Program-made: the position numbers and the translations under genes
Assembly: GCA_963794685.1 (NCBI GenBank)
Contig: CAWCFK010000013.1
Location: 1-64,000, forward strand
Length of the DNA: 64,000 nt
From: CAVTWH01 sp963794685
GTDB lineage: Bacteria; Actinomycetota; Actinomycetes; Mycobacteriales; Micromonosporaceae
Direction: 5' to 3'
Part shown: one piece after another, positions 17,222 to 25,851 of the stretch
How the letters are laid out: each line of letters begins with the position of its first letter
Position numbering within the stretch: the first letter of the stretch is position 1
The notes under the pieces: generated by a model
Seen by the model: the letters and a program-made list of their open reading frames with translations, nothing else
What the model was told of the DNA's origin: nothing
Databases searched by the model: none

Positions 17222-19802
17222 CCCTGCCCGTCCCCAACCTCGACGACCGCCGCTTCCTCGACCTGGTGACCGAGGCGCGCGAGCGCATCCGGCAGTCCTG
17301 CCCGTCGTGGACCGACCTGTCCGTCGACGACCCGGGTATCGCGCTGCTGGAGGCGTTCGCCTAGCTCACCGAGGTGATGATCTACCGGCTCAACCAGGTG
17401 CCGGAGAAGGCGTACGTCTCGTTCCTGAACCTGCTCGGGGTGAGCCGGCACCCACCGGCCGCCGGGTGGACCGCGGTGACGTTCACCCGGACCGGCTCGG
17501 ACACCTCGACCACCATCCCGATCCCGGCCGGCACCCGGGTCGCGGCGGCCCGGGGCACCGACCCGGCGCCGGTGGTGTTCGTCACCACCGAGCCCACCCG
17601 GATCGCCGCCGGGGCCACCGAGGTGGCCGTCCGGATGCACCACTGCGAACTGGTCGAGGGCGAACTGGTCGGCGTCGGCACCGGCGCGCCCGGGCTGGTG
17701 CTGCACGCCGCCCGGGCGCCGCTGGCCACCACCACCGAGGCGATCGACGTGCTGCTCGGGGTGGAGGTACCGGCCGGCTCGGTGGAGCTGGGCGCCGCCG
17801 CCCGCGAGTACGGCGGGCGCACGTTCGAGATCTGGCAGCCGGTGGACAGCTTCGCCGGGCAGCACACCGACGCCAAGGTGTACCTGCTGGACCGGTGCTC
17901 CGGCACGGTGACCTTCCCCCCTGCCCTGGACCTGACCGGCGACGCGGGGCTGACCGCGGTGGGGGCGGCGCCGCCGGCCGGGCGGCAGGTGCGGCTGTGG
18001 TACCGCACCGGCGGCGGGGCGGGCGGCAACGTGGCGGCCGGCACGCTGACCGGGCTGCGCGACGCGATACCCGGGGTGAAGGTGAGCAACCCGGAGCCGG
18101 CGCGCGGCGGGCGGGACCTGGAGCCGCTGGAGGCGGCGCTGGCCCGCGGCCCGTACGAGTTCTTCTCGCTGCGCCGCGCGGTCACCGCCCGCGACTTCGA
18201 GATCCTGGCCACCGCCGGGTCCAGCGCGGTGGCCCGGGCCCGGGCGTTCACCCGGGCCGATGTGTTCAGCTTCGCCAGGCCCGGCGAGGTCGAGGTGGTG
18301 CTGGTGCCGTACGTGCCGGACGGCGAGCGGCCGGCCGGCCGGCTGACCGTGGCGCAGCTGCGCGAGCACGAGATCGAGGAGGCCCGGGCGGCCACCCAGG
18401 AGGACCTGTCCCGGCGCCGGGCGCTGGGCACCAGCTGCCGGGCCAGCTGGGCCCGGTACAAGGCGGTGTCGGTGCAGGCGACCGTGGTGGTCCGACCCGA
18501 GGAGGACACCGACGCGGTCCGCCGGCGTATCCACGACCGGCTCTACCAGACGCTCAGCCCGCTGCCCACGCCGCAGTCGCCGGACGGCTGGCCGTTCGGC
18601 GAGCCGCTGCGCGCCTCCAACGTGTACCGGATGCTGGAGCAGGCCGAGCCCGGGGTGCGCTACGTCGGACAGCGTGCGGTTCGTGCTGGACGAGGCGCCC
18701 GACCAGATGGTACGGGCCATCGCGGCCGACAAGTACCAGCCGCAGACCTGGTACGCCGGCTCCGGGGCGGTGCTGTTCCGGTCCACCAACGCCGGTGCCG
18801 GCTGGGAGCCGGTGGGGCGGTTCCCGGACGAGACGGTGATCCGGGTGGTACCCGCCCCGGCGCCGGTGCGCCCCGGCATCGCCGCCCGACCCGGCTCGCT
18901 GGCCGTGGTGACCCGGCGCGCCGACGGCGGCTCCGCGCGTCTACCTCTCCGCCGACCTGGGCGACACCTGGCGGCAGCTGACCGCGCTGGACCAGAACGC
19001 CAGCGACGTCGACTGGCTGGACCGGGACGGTACCGGCCTGCTGCTGCTGGCCACCGACGACGGGCTGTTCGAGGTGGCGCTGCTGCCCGGCGCGATCCCG
19101 GCGCAGATCCTGGTCGACCCGCCCGACCCGGACCGGGGCTTCTACGCGGTGCGCACGTTCGTCTCCGACCGGGGCGTCCCCGGTGTCGCGCTGGCCGCCC
19201 AGGCCCAGTACGGCGTCTACGTCTCCCTCAACGCCGGCCGGCACGAACAGCTTCCAGCAAGTCGGTCTGTCCAATGTGGACGTCCGGACGCTCGGGGTGC
19301 AGTACGACGGGCCGGCCACCGTGCTGTGGGCCGGGGTGGCCGAGGCCGACCCGGCCAAGCCCGGCCAGGGCGCCTACCGTTCCCGGCTGTTCGAGACCGA
19401 CGTGCGCTGGCAGCAGCTCAACGCCGGCTGGCTGGGCGGCACCTGCCGGGGCCTGACCTTCAACGGCGCCCAACTGGTCGCCGCGACGCAGAGCGGCGGG
19501 GTGCTGCGGATGGACACCGGGGCGCCGAACCCAGCCTGGCAGTCGCTGGCCGTCAACTGCGGTCTGCCGCTGCGCGACCGGACCCGGTTCGAGCCGATCG
19601 AAGCCCTCGCCGCCGGCTCCGGTCAGCTGCTGGCCGGCGGGGTCCGCGGCGTCTACCGCAGCGCCGACGCGGTCACCTTCACGGTCAGCGCCAACCAGTC
19701 CACAGTGGACCTGGTCACCGTCCCGGACACCTGGCTGCTCTGCTCCGGCGAGCACGAGATCACCGTGGTGCGCGACGGCGCGCCCGTGGGAACGGGGGCT
19801 GA
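17218..19802 (+). CDS. Baseplate gpJ-like protein fused to a BNR-type beta-propeller (disrupted)
   Basis: The first ~480 residues are a baseplate-J-family wedge protein (CPSWTDLSVDDPGIALLEAFA, LTEVMIYRLNQVPEKAYVSFLNLLGV, then VTARDFEILA and the ASNVYRMLEQAEPGVRYV end). It continues without a gap into ~370 residues with Asp-box/BNR repeats (STNAGAGWEPV, SADLGDTW, SLNAGGTN, YRSADAVTF), i.e. a beta-propeller of the sialidase/Vps10 type. As written it is interrupted by an in-frame TAG at 17362-17364 (conserved AWLTE expected, so TGG to TAG) and by one-base shifts near 18671, 18937 and 19235, with perhaps one more just before the stop. GTG start overlaps gp25. The fusion itself spans the first shift but the reading resumes immediately. 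Confidence 0.75.
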
Positions 19803-19805
19803 GCG

Positions 19806-20386
19806 GTGCGCCGGGCGGCGATCGAGCGGCTGCTGCCGCTGGCGTACCAGCGGGTGGCCGGCGATGGCGGCGTGCTGGCCGCGCTGCTGGACGTGATGGA
19901 GGCGCTGCACGCCCCGGACGAGGAGATCCTGGCCCGGGTGGACGACCTGTACGCCGCCGTACCGCAGCGCCCGACCAGCTGACCGGCTTCCTGGCCCGCT
20001 GGGTGGCGATGGACCACGTGGGCGGCGCCCAGGCGCACGGGGTGGCGCCCGGCCGGCTGCGTGACGTGGTGGCCGACGCCGCCGCGCTCGCCCAGTGGCG
20101 CGGTACCCCCGACGGGCTGCTGGCGCTGCTGCGCACCGCGACCGGGGTGGCCGGCATCGCCGTCGAGGAGCCCGCCGACCGCCCGTTCCACCTGCGGGTC
20201 CGGCTGCCGCAGGCGGCCGCCGCGCAGCTCGACCTGGTGACCCGACTGGTCCGCGCCGAGAAGCCGGCCGCCACCACCTGTGAGGTGCTGCTCGACGACG
20301 CCCCGCAGCCGCCCGGCGGCGGCGCGGGCGCGCCGGCAGACCAGCCGCACCAACCCGCCCAGCCCGATGACAAGGAGCCGCAATGA
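19806..20386 (+). CDS. Tail protein gpI-like baseplate protein (one frameshift)
   Basis: Starts VRRAAIERLLPLAYQRVAGDGGVLAALLDVMEAL and contains YAAVP-x-APDQLTGFLARWVAMD and RGTPDGLLALLRTATG, the signature of the P2 gpI / TIGR02242 family that connects baseplate wedges to outer parts. One base shift at about 19963 splits the gene; without repair it would end at a TGA ~55 codons in. The C-terminus is proline/glutamine-rich. GTG start follows the gpJ stop by three bases, and the end overlaps the next ATG. Confidence 0.75.
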
Positions 20387-21299
20387 CCACGGAGTGGGCG
20401 GTCGACGCCGCCGCCGAGCACCTCACCCTCGACGCCCAGCAGCACGGCGACCTGACCTTCACAGTCAGCAATCCGGGCACGGTCAGCGACATCGCGGTGT
20501 TCGCCGTGGTACCGGGGCCGGGGGCGCAGCAGTCCTGGTTCACCGTGGACGAGCCGCAGCGGCGCATCCCCGGGCGCAACGGCTTCGCCTCGTTCCTGGT
20601 CCGCGCCGCGGTGCCGCTGGGCACCCCGCCCGGCCGGTACGAGCTGTACGGGCGGGCCTCGTCGGCGGACACCGCGCCGGAGGAGAGCGCCCGGCTCTCC
20701 GGCCGGGTCACCTTCGACATCGCCGCCCAGGAGAAGAAGAAGTTCCCGTGGCTGCCCGTGGTCATCGGGGCGGCGGTGCTGGTACTGGTCCTGGGCGTCG
20801 TCGGGTTCCTGGTGTTCCGCTCCCCGGCCAAGTCACCGGTCGCCGCGGCGGTCGTCACCGCCGAGGCGGAGACGCTGGCCGCCCAGGACGACACCACCAT
20901 CTCCAGCGGCGCGGGCGCGCAGCTGGGCGCCCAGCCGAACTGCTGCAACATCACCTGGTCGGGCGGCAAGCAGCTGTTCTTCCAGGGCCACGCGGCCGGG
21001 GACGCGGTGACCATGAGCTTCACCGTGCCGGTGGACGGCGACTACGACTTCGCCGCCGCCCGGACCACCTCGGTCGACTACGCCAACACCCGGTTCCTCA
21101 TCGACAACGCCGTGGTGGGCAGCGTGTTCTTCGGGTACTCGCCGCAGGCCGCGCTGACCGGCTGGATCGCCGAGGGGCGGGTGCACCTGAGCGCCGGGCC
21201 AGCACCGGCTGACCCTGTTCGTCGTCGGCAAGAACCAGGCCACCGCGTCCTTCTTCGCCGGCGTCGACCAGCTGCGGTTCACCCAGGTGCGTGCGGTGA
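20383..21299 (+). CDS. Bitopic membrane protein with carbohydrate-binding-like exterior (CisA-like)
   Basis: Residues ~1-115 form a cytoplasmic beta-sandwich (LTFTVSNPGTVSDIAVFAV ... PPGRYELYGRASS). Residues ~124-146 (FPWLPVVIGAAVLVLVLGVV) are one transmembrane helix after a KKK stop. The outer ~155 residues (VTAEAETLAAQDDTTI ... FTVPVDGDYDFAAARTTS ... RLTLFVVGKNQATASFFAGVDQLRF) have the layout of CBM6/35-like carbohydrate-binding modules. This matches the architecture described for CisA, the membrane protein tied to CIS function in Streptomyces, and would place the particle at the membrane. One extra C near 21200 shifts the frame, and the exact stop (TGA 21297-21299) needs another small correction. 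ATG overlaps gpI. Confidence 0.65.
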
Positions 21300-21755
21300 C
21301 CAGACGGCAGAAGGTGCTGCTGATCGGCTGCCTGGTGCTGGTGGTGGTGCTCTACGCGGTGGCGGTCGGCGGTGGGCCGCGCCGGCTCCGGCGACGCCGC
21401 CGGCCACCACGGCTTCGTCAGCTGGCTGAGCGGGCTGGGCGGCGGCCGCGCCACGGTGGCGCCGCAGGCGGTCAGCGGTGACTGCGTGCGGCCCGACCAC
21501 ACGGTCACCCTCACCGCGCCGTGCGTGCTGCACGTGGCCGACCCGGGCAGCCTGAAGAACGTGCTGCTGCGCTCGTCCACCGGGTTCACCGTGACCGCGC
21601 CCGCGCCGGGCAGCGCCCACTACAGCGCGAGCTCCACGGTCAAGCCGGACGAGCACGGCGTCGCCGAGACCAAGGTGGCCGTCGACAAGGCCGCCGACAT
21701 CACCGTCGCCTGCGCCGGTACGCCCAGCTGCGTGCTGACCATCGCGGCCAAGTAG
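21296..21755 (+). CDS. Second bitopic membrane protein of the CIS operon (one frameshift)
   Basis: Starts GTG ACC AGA CGG (VTRRQKVLLIGCLVLVVVLYAVAVGG): a short positive cytoplasmic tail and one transmembrane helix. The exterior ~120 residues carry four cysteines (SGDCVRPDHTVTLTAPCVLHV ... VACAGTPSCVLTI), likely two disulphides. A one-base insertion near 21370 separates the helix from the exterior domain. I do not recognise the family. It is cotranscribed with the CIS genes and may work with the preceding anchor-like protein. Confidence 0.55.
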
Positions 21756-21765
21756 GGGGTGGGCG

Positions 21766-22521
21766 ATGGGAAACCTGCGCAAGCCGTTCCTGGTACTGGC
21801 GCTGGTGGTGATCGGGCTGGCGCTGCTGGTGGAGATCGGCTCCGGGCTGGTGCTCGGCGGCCACGACGCCAGCGGCGACGTGGCGCGCAGCGCCGGCACG
21901 CTGGGCGTGGACGTCGGCCCGGTCAGCGGCGTGGCCCAGCCCTCCGGCCGGGGTACGGCCTACCTCGGGCTGATCGACGCCGTACTGGTCTACGCCACCG
22001 CCCTCTACGTGCTGAGCCTGGTGGTACCCAAGAGTTTCCAGGGCCGGGTGCAGGGGGTACTCACCCTGATCGGCTCCATCGTGTTGATCCTGGTCTCGCT
22101 GCTGCTGCTGGTGCTGGCCTTCGTCGAGCTGATCATCATGGTGTCGCTGTTCCTGGCCGTCCCCTTCGGCACGCTGGTCTACCTGGTGCTCTGGGGCTTC
22201 TTCCCGGTCGGCGACTCGGCGGTGCTGCTCGGCCTGGTGCTCTTCCTCAAGCTCGGCTTCGCGCTGCTGCTGGTGCTGGCGCAGCCGCGCTTCCTGCAGA
22301 ACAAGGGGCTGGTCGCGATGATCGTCACCAGCCTGGTCTGCACGCTGGTGCTGTCGTTCCTGCACGGCTTCGTACCGGTGATCCTGGTCAGCATCGTCGA
22401 CGACGTGGCGGCCATCGTCTTCGCCATCGTGGCCATCATCTGGGGGCTGATCCTGCTGATCGGTTCCATCCCGGCGATCTGGAAAGCCGTGCGGGTGACC
22501 GGCGCCCTGGCCCACACCTGA
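21766..22521 (+). CDS. Polytopic membrane protein, last gene of the CIS operon
   Basis: 251 codons, intact, ATG after a GGGGTGGG site. About seven hydrophobic segments: one N-terminal signal-anchor-like helix, an exterior loop (residues ~28-62), then six helices ending at KAVRVTGALAHT. No catalytic motif and no family recognised. It lies 10 bases after the second bitopic gene and closes the operon, so a role in docking or gating at the membrane is an inference from context only. Confidence 0.6.
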   Translation: MGNLRKPFLVLALVVIGLALLVEIGSGLVLGGHDASGDVARSAGTLGVDVGPVSGVAQPSGRGTAYLGLIDAVLVYATALYVLSLVVPKSFQGRVQGVLTLIGSIVLILVSLLLLVLAFVELIIMVSLFLAVPFGTLVYLVLWGFFPVGDSAVLLGLVLFLKLGFALLLVLAQPRFLQNKGLVAMIVTSLVCTLVLSFLHGFVPVILVSIVDDVAAIVFAIVAIIWGLILLIGSIPAIWKAVRVTGALAHT

Positions 22522-22527
22522 GCCGAC

Positions 22528-22731
22528 TCAACTGTCGACCCGGCGACTCATGGTTTGCCGATCCGGTGCTGACCCGCACGGGCCGCACTCCGGGCCGGGC
22601 TCGGCGAGGTGCACGCGGATGGCCGCGAGGGTGGTCTCCTCGTCGGCGTGGTCGACGCCCAGCCGGGTGAGGATGTCCAGGCCGTGTCGCCCTGTGGGTA
22701 CGTACCTGCTCGTGGTGGTGCAGCGTTCCAA
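22528..22731 (-). CDS. Small hypothetical protein
   Basis: 67 codons with protein-like composition (RHGLDILTRLGVDHADEETT, VHLAEPGPECGPCG). The CxxC near the end could bind metal. The apparent start is a TTG lying at the edge of the duplicated 36-base segment, so the true N-terminus may have been lost or lies further upstream. Family not recognised. Confidence 0.35.
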   Translation of the reverse strand: MERCTTTSRYVPTGRHGLDILTRLGVDHADEETTLAAIRVHLAEPGPECGPCGSAPDRQTMSRRVDS

Positions 22732-22760
22732 GCCACGTTGTTCTGGCCGATGACCGTGCC
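22725..22760. repeat. 36-base copy of a piece of the LppM-type gene
   Basis: Matches 26505-26540 at 35 of 36 positions in direct orientation; the flanks do not match. At the other site it encodes GTVIGQNNVAWN-like sequence on the minus strand. Such a match 3.8 kb away is far beyond chance, so it is a recombination or copying scar. Confidence 0.75.
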
Positions 22761-22761
22761 A

Positions 22762-22803
22762 CCGGAGCGTGTTGTCCGGAGCGCGTTGTCCGGAGCGTGT
22801 TGT
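22762..22803. repeat. Three tandem 14-base repeats
   Basis: Units CCGGAGCGTGTTGT, CCGGAGCGCGTTGT and CCGGAGCGTGTTGT follow each other without spacer, then a decayed fourth (CCGGTGCG). It sits immediately after the duplicated 36-base segment. Confidence 0.85.
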
Positions 22804-23004
22804 CCGGTGCGCCGTCGTCGACGCCGGACAAGCGATGGATGCTACGACTGGCCAACGAACGGCTGGCGTTCAGCGAGCGAAGCTGTCGCGCACCCCGCCA
22901 CGATCAGGACGCGGGGCCCGGCGAGTCCGGGGGACCGACCAAGTAACGGCGCGATCGGCACGCGGACAGACGACCAGCGCGCAGTCGACGAGGGGAGATC
23001 AACC

Positions 23005-23433
23005 ATGCGATGGAACAGCATCGGGGCCGCCGACGAGCGAACCACGTCGCCGGCCCGGCGAGGCCACGTTACCCGCCGCGTGGCGTTGCCGATCGCGTTT
23101 GGATTGGCCGCGATGTGCGGGCTGGCCGCTGTCGCGCCGGCCGCGCAGGCGGCACCGGCGGACGTGCACCCGGACGCCAGCAAGTGCGCGTGGCTCTCGG
23201 CGCCCGGCGGCGGTGAGGCCGACTTGTGCCGCAGTTGGTACGCCAACGGCGACGGTACGTACTACGGCGAGTTGCAGGTGACCAACGCGAGCAGCAGGGT
23301 GTACACCCAGGTGTACGAGGACGGCGAGGTCATCACGGTGGCCGGCCGCGGCCAGAGCAATTATCGCTCGTACGACGGCTTCCACCACGTCTATCAGCGA
23401 GTCTGCAACAGCGGTTGCGGCGGCTGGTGGTAG
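23005..23433 (+). CDS. Secreted small cysteine-containing protein
   Basis: 142 codons, ATG with a good AGGGGAG site. A long N-terminal region ends in a signal peptide (RRVALPIAFGLAAMCGLAAVAPAAQAA, cut probably after AQA). The mature part of ~90 residues has four cysteines (KCAWL, DLCRSW, RVCNSGC) likely forming two disulphides, many tyrosines, and the ending GGWW. Family not recognised; it may be a secreted inhibitor, toxin-like or surface peptide. Confidence 0.65.
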   Translation: MRWNSIGAADERTTSPARRGHVTRRVALPIAFGLAAMCGLAAVAPAAQAAPADVHPDASKCAWLSAPGGGEADLCRSWYANGDGTYYGELQVTNASSRVYTQVYEDGEVITVAGRGQSNYRSYDGFHHVYQRVCNSGCGGWW

Positions 23434-23441
23434 CGATCGGG

Positions 23442-24349
23442 CTAGTCGTTGCGCGCTGGTCGGCGCAGTCCGCCGGCCAGCGCGCCGAGGCTGCCCACCA
23501 GGACGGTCAGCACCGGGATGAGCAGCAGCATCATGACGGCCGTGGCCAGTCCCTCACCCATCCAGTACGCCGCCGGGTTGACATAGCCGGTGTGGGTGAA
23601 CTGGTCGACCTGGCCCGCGTCGTACGGGCCGTGCGCCGTGGCGAACGCGTCGACGGTGATTGCGACGAACACGACCAGCCCGGCGATCAGACCCGTGGCG
23701 GTGACGGTGCGGATGCCAGCGGCACGACCACCGGAGGTACGGGCGGCGGAGGCCCCGGGGAGCAACGGAATCAGGATCGCCGCGACCATCGGCCAGCCGT
23801 GCAGGTTCCACCAGGCGGCGGCGAAGACGAACCACAGCACCCCGAGGATGACTCCGCTGACCAGGCTGGTCCGTCGCACCCGTCCCAGCCCGACACTGGC
23901 CACGGGCGCCTGGGCCAGGGCGAGTACGACATAACCGACCAGCACCGAGGCCAGTACTGCCAGCAGCAGCGGAAGCTTGCGTTCGGTCAGCAGCGCCGGA
24001 TAGATCGCGAACGTCGCCACCACAAGGGCGGCACAGCCGAGCGCGCCGCAGATGATGGCCGTCGCGCTCGGTCGCCCGGCCAGTCGACCCGCCAGCCGGG
24101 CGGTCGCCGCGGCTCGCAGTCCGCCGAGCGCGAAACGCCAGCGGGCGGACCGCCGGTCGATACAGGCCAGTTCGCTGCACATCGCCCGGCCCCAGTCGGC
24201 CCGCTCGGGCGGCAGGCGCTCGCACGCCCAGGACAGTAGCGCTGCCGAGCCGTCCCCCTGGTATGTGCGCAGGTGCAGGACGGCCCGCACGATCCGGACA
24301 AGGCCGATGAGGATCACCACAGCCGAAAGGCCGACCAGTCCCAGCGTCA
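23442..24349 (-). CDS. Polytopic membrane protein paired with a PadR regulator
   Basis: 302 codons from the ATG at 24347-24349. Residues ~1-25 form a helix, then comes a cytoplasmic segment (YQGDGSAALLSWACERLPPERADWGRAMCSELACI) typical of actinobacterial 'PadR-linked' membrane proteins, then about seven helices. The start is two bases downstream of the PadR gene's stop, so they are one transcript. The role is probably permease-like or envelope sensing; no substrate can be named. Confidence 0.65.
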
Positions 24350-24351
24350 TC

Positions 24352-24660
24352 TCATGCTCCCTGCAGTCGGGTCCGGCGCGGCGAGGGCGCCGGTGTCGCC
24401 GCGAGCTGTCCCACGTAGTCCAAACCTGACGGGGTGAGCCGGTAGAGATGCCGAGGTGGCCGACCGGGCCGCCCGTCGGTCTCCCAGACCGCTTCGAGCA
24501 GACCACGATCAGCCAGTCGCATCAGAATCGGATACAGCGACCCGGAGCTGACCCCCAACTGCGACACCAGTTCATAGCCGTACCGCCACTGGTCCGGCCG
24601 GTCGGCCAACGCGTCCAGCAGCATCGTGGTCTGCGCCGACGGCCGGCGCGCGGTTGCCAT
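24352..24660 (-). CDS. PadR-family transcriptional regulator
   Basis: 102 codons. It is a winged-helix protein with the PadR signature (YGYELVSQLGVSSGSLYPILMRLADRGLLEAVWETDGRPGRPPRHLYRLTPSG split across the wing). It should repress its own operon with the membrane protein at 23442. The ATG at 24658-24660 lies 7 bases from a good -10 box, so the message is probably leaderless. Confidence 0.85.
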   Translation of the reverse strand: MATARRPSAQTTMLLDALADRPDQWRYGYELVSQLGVSSGSLYPILMRLADRGLLEAVWETDGRPGRPPRHLYRLTPSGLDYVGQLAATPAPSPRRTRLQGA

Positions 24661-24667
24661 GCCGCTA

Positions 24668-24696
24668 ACTCTACATAGCTTGAGTTGTGGCCGCAA
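24668..24696 (-). promoter_or_regulatory. Leaderless promoter and likely PadR operator
   Basis: On the minus strand: TTGCGG (24691-24696), 17-base spacer, TAGAGT (24668-24673), then 7 bases to the PadR ATG. The sequence between 24667 and 24686 is an imperfect 20-base palindrome (AACTC ... GAGTT) covering the -10, the usual place for PadR autorepression. Confidence 0.55.
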
Positions 24697-24737
24697 GGAG
24701 GCGGCAGCCGCCACCGGAGCGCCGGGTCATAGGCGAT

Positions 24738-25307
24738 TCAGCTGTCCGCCCGCACGATCGCTTCCCGCGCGAGGACAGCGGTGATCCGCCCGACCAGCCA
24801 TCCCGGCTGCGTTGCGGCGGCGGGTTGCCAGCGGAAGTCGTGTACCTCTTCGGCCTGCAGCCTCACCTCAGGTGCGGCTGCGGTGGTGAAGGCGAAGCAC
24901 AGGTCGAAGTGCCAATGGTCAGGCTCGTCCCGGCCGGCGTTGGCGGGGATGGGGTGGACGTCGATGTCGACGGGTACCTCGTCGACCAGGCGGAGCGCCA
25001 CAGCGGGAATGCCGGTCTCCTCGCCCACCTCGCGCACGGCGGCGCCCACCAGCGCGCCGTCTGCCGGCTCCAGATGTCCGCCGGGCCGCAGCCACCGCTT
25101 CAACACGTTGTGCCGGATGTGCAGCACCCGGCCGGCCGGGTCACACACAGCCGCCGAACAGGTGACGTGTCCGGTGAACGTGGTGCGGGAGGTCAGATCG
25201 CCTCCGTCGTCGAGGGCAGCGCTGAGCGCCGCGAGCCTCTCGACCTCGTCCGGATACCGCTGCAGGTAGGCGGCCACGGTGGCACGGATGTGCTCGACTG
25301 CGATCAT
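24738..25307 (-). CDS. NUDIX hydrolase
   Basis: 190 codons from the ATG at 25307. The NUDIX box GGHLEPADGALVGAAVREVGEETGI is complete (G-x5-E-x7-REVGEETG). The N-terminal ~45 residues (VRATVAAYLQRYPDEVERL-like) are an extra helix-rich part common in actinobacterial NUDIX enzymes of unknown substrate. It probably hydrolyses a nucleoside-diphosphate-linked compound. Confidence 0.8.
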   Translation of the reverse strand: MIAVEHIRATVAAYLQRYPDEVERLAALSAALDDGGDLTSRTTFTGHVTCSAAVCDPAGRVLHIRHNVLKRWLRPGGHLEPADGALVGAAVREVGEETGIPAVALRLVDEVPVDIDVHPIPANAGRDEPDHWHFDLCFAFTTAAAPEVRLQAEEVHDFRWQPAAATQPGWLVGRITAVLAREAIVRADS

Positions 25308-25420
25308 TGACGTGTCCCCGGCGTGGTTGAAGTGGGCCGGCCAGATCTGCGCGATGCGGCGTCGGGCACCTGATGGTAGCCGGGCTCCGCGTCGCCGACG
25401 GCACACCGCGCGGCAGCCGC

Positions 25421-25660
25421 CTACGCCTCGCACGCTCTGCTGGCACGACACCGATCCAGGTGCGCCTCAATGCTCAATGCCAGCTCGGCCAGTGACAGCG
25501 GCACCCGAGCCGTTGCCGCAGTTGCGAACGAAACGTCATGGCACGCCGCGCATCTCAGCGTGGCCCTCCCCTGCTCACCCTGGAGCGCGAGCGGCCACAT
25601 CGTGACCCGGAGGGCCACGCGGGTATAGAGCGGAACATCCTCGGCGAACGGTCCGGACAC
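25421..25660 (-). CDS. Small zinc-finger-like protein
   Basis: 79 codons, GTG start. The spaced residues RCAACHD ... HLDRCRASRAC suggest a metal-binding CxxC-H ... H-x3-C site. It is divergent from the short GntR regulator, with a likely promoter in between. Family not recognised. Confidence 0.5.
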   Translation of the reverse strand: MSGPFAEDVPLYTRVALRVTMWPLALQGEQGRATLRCAACHDVSFATAATARVPLSLAELALSIEAHLDRCRASRACEA

Positions 25661-25779
25661 GGCTCTCCCCTCGAAGCAGTGCGGGGAGCCTGCCGGCGGT
25701 GCGGGATCAGTTCCGGGGACGGCTCCCAGGCAGCCAGCGGTCGGGCTCCTCCAGCGCCTACCACCCGCAGCACTTACTC

Positions 25780-25808
25780 ACCTTATGCGCAGAGGCCGCA
25801 CAAGGCAA
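25780..25808 (-). promoter_or_regulatory. Predicted promoter for the zinc-finger-like gene
   Basis: Minus strand TTGCCT (25803-25808), 17-base spacer, TAAGGT (25780-25785). It lies about 120 bases upstream of the GTG start, in the divergent region shared with the GntR gene. Confidence 0.4.
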
Positions 25809-25851
25809 CGATGTCGCTGTGTGCGCGCAGGATCGGCGAGACCATGGTGTC

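Larger units (their letters stand above)
22522..23004. other. Mostly non-coding stretch with a duplicated 36-base segment and 14-base repeats
   Basis: Between the CIS operon and the secreted-peptide gene. It contains one small possible gene (22528-22731, minus). It also has a 36-base segment (22725-22760) that recurs with one mismatch at 26505-26540 inside the LppM-type gene. Directly after the segment come three 14-base units (22762-22803, consensus CCGGAGCGYGTTGT). I see no other gene here. Confidence 0.6.

Noticed and set aside
20383..21299. Anti-sigma or FHA-like regulator
   Set aside because: The cytoplasmic part is a short beta-sandwich without FHA or zinc-anti-sigma residues; the outer domain looks carbohydrate-binding.
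10346..22521. Prophage
   Set aside because: Only tail-like genes are present; no terminase, portal, capsid, integrase or lysis gene, and membrane-anchor genes replace phage functions.
22762..22803. CRISPR repeat start
   Set aside because: Units are 14 bases with no spacers between them and no cas genes in the window.
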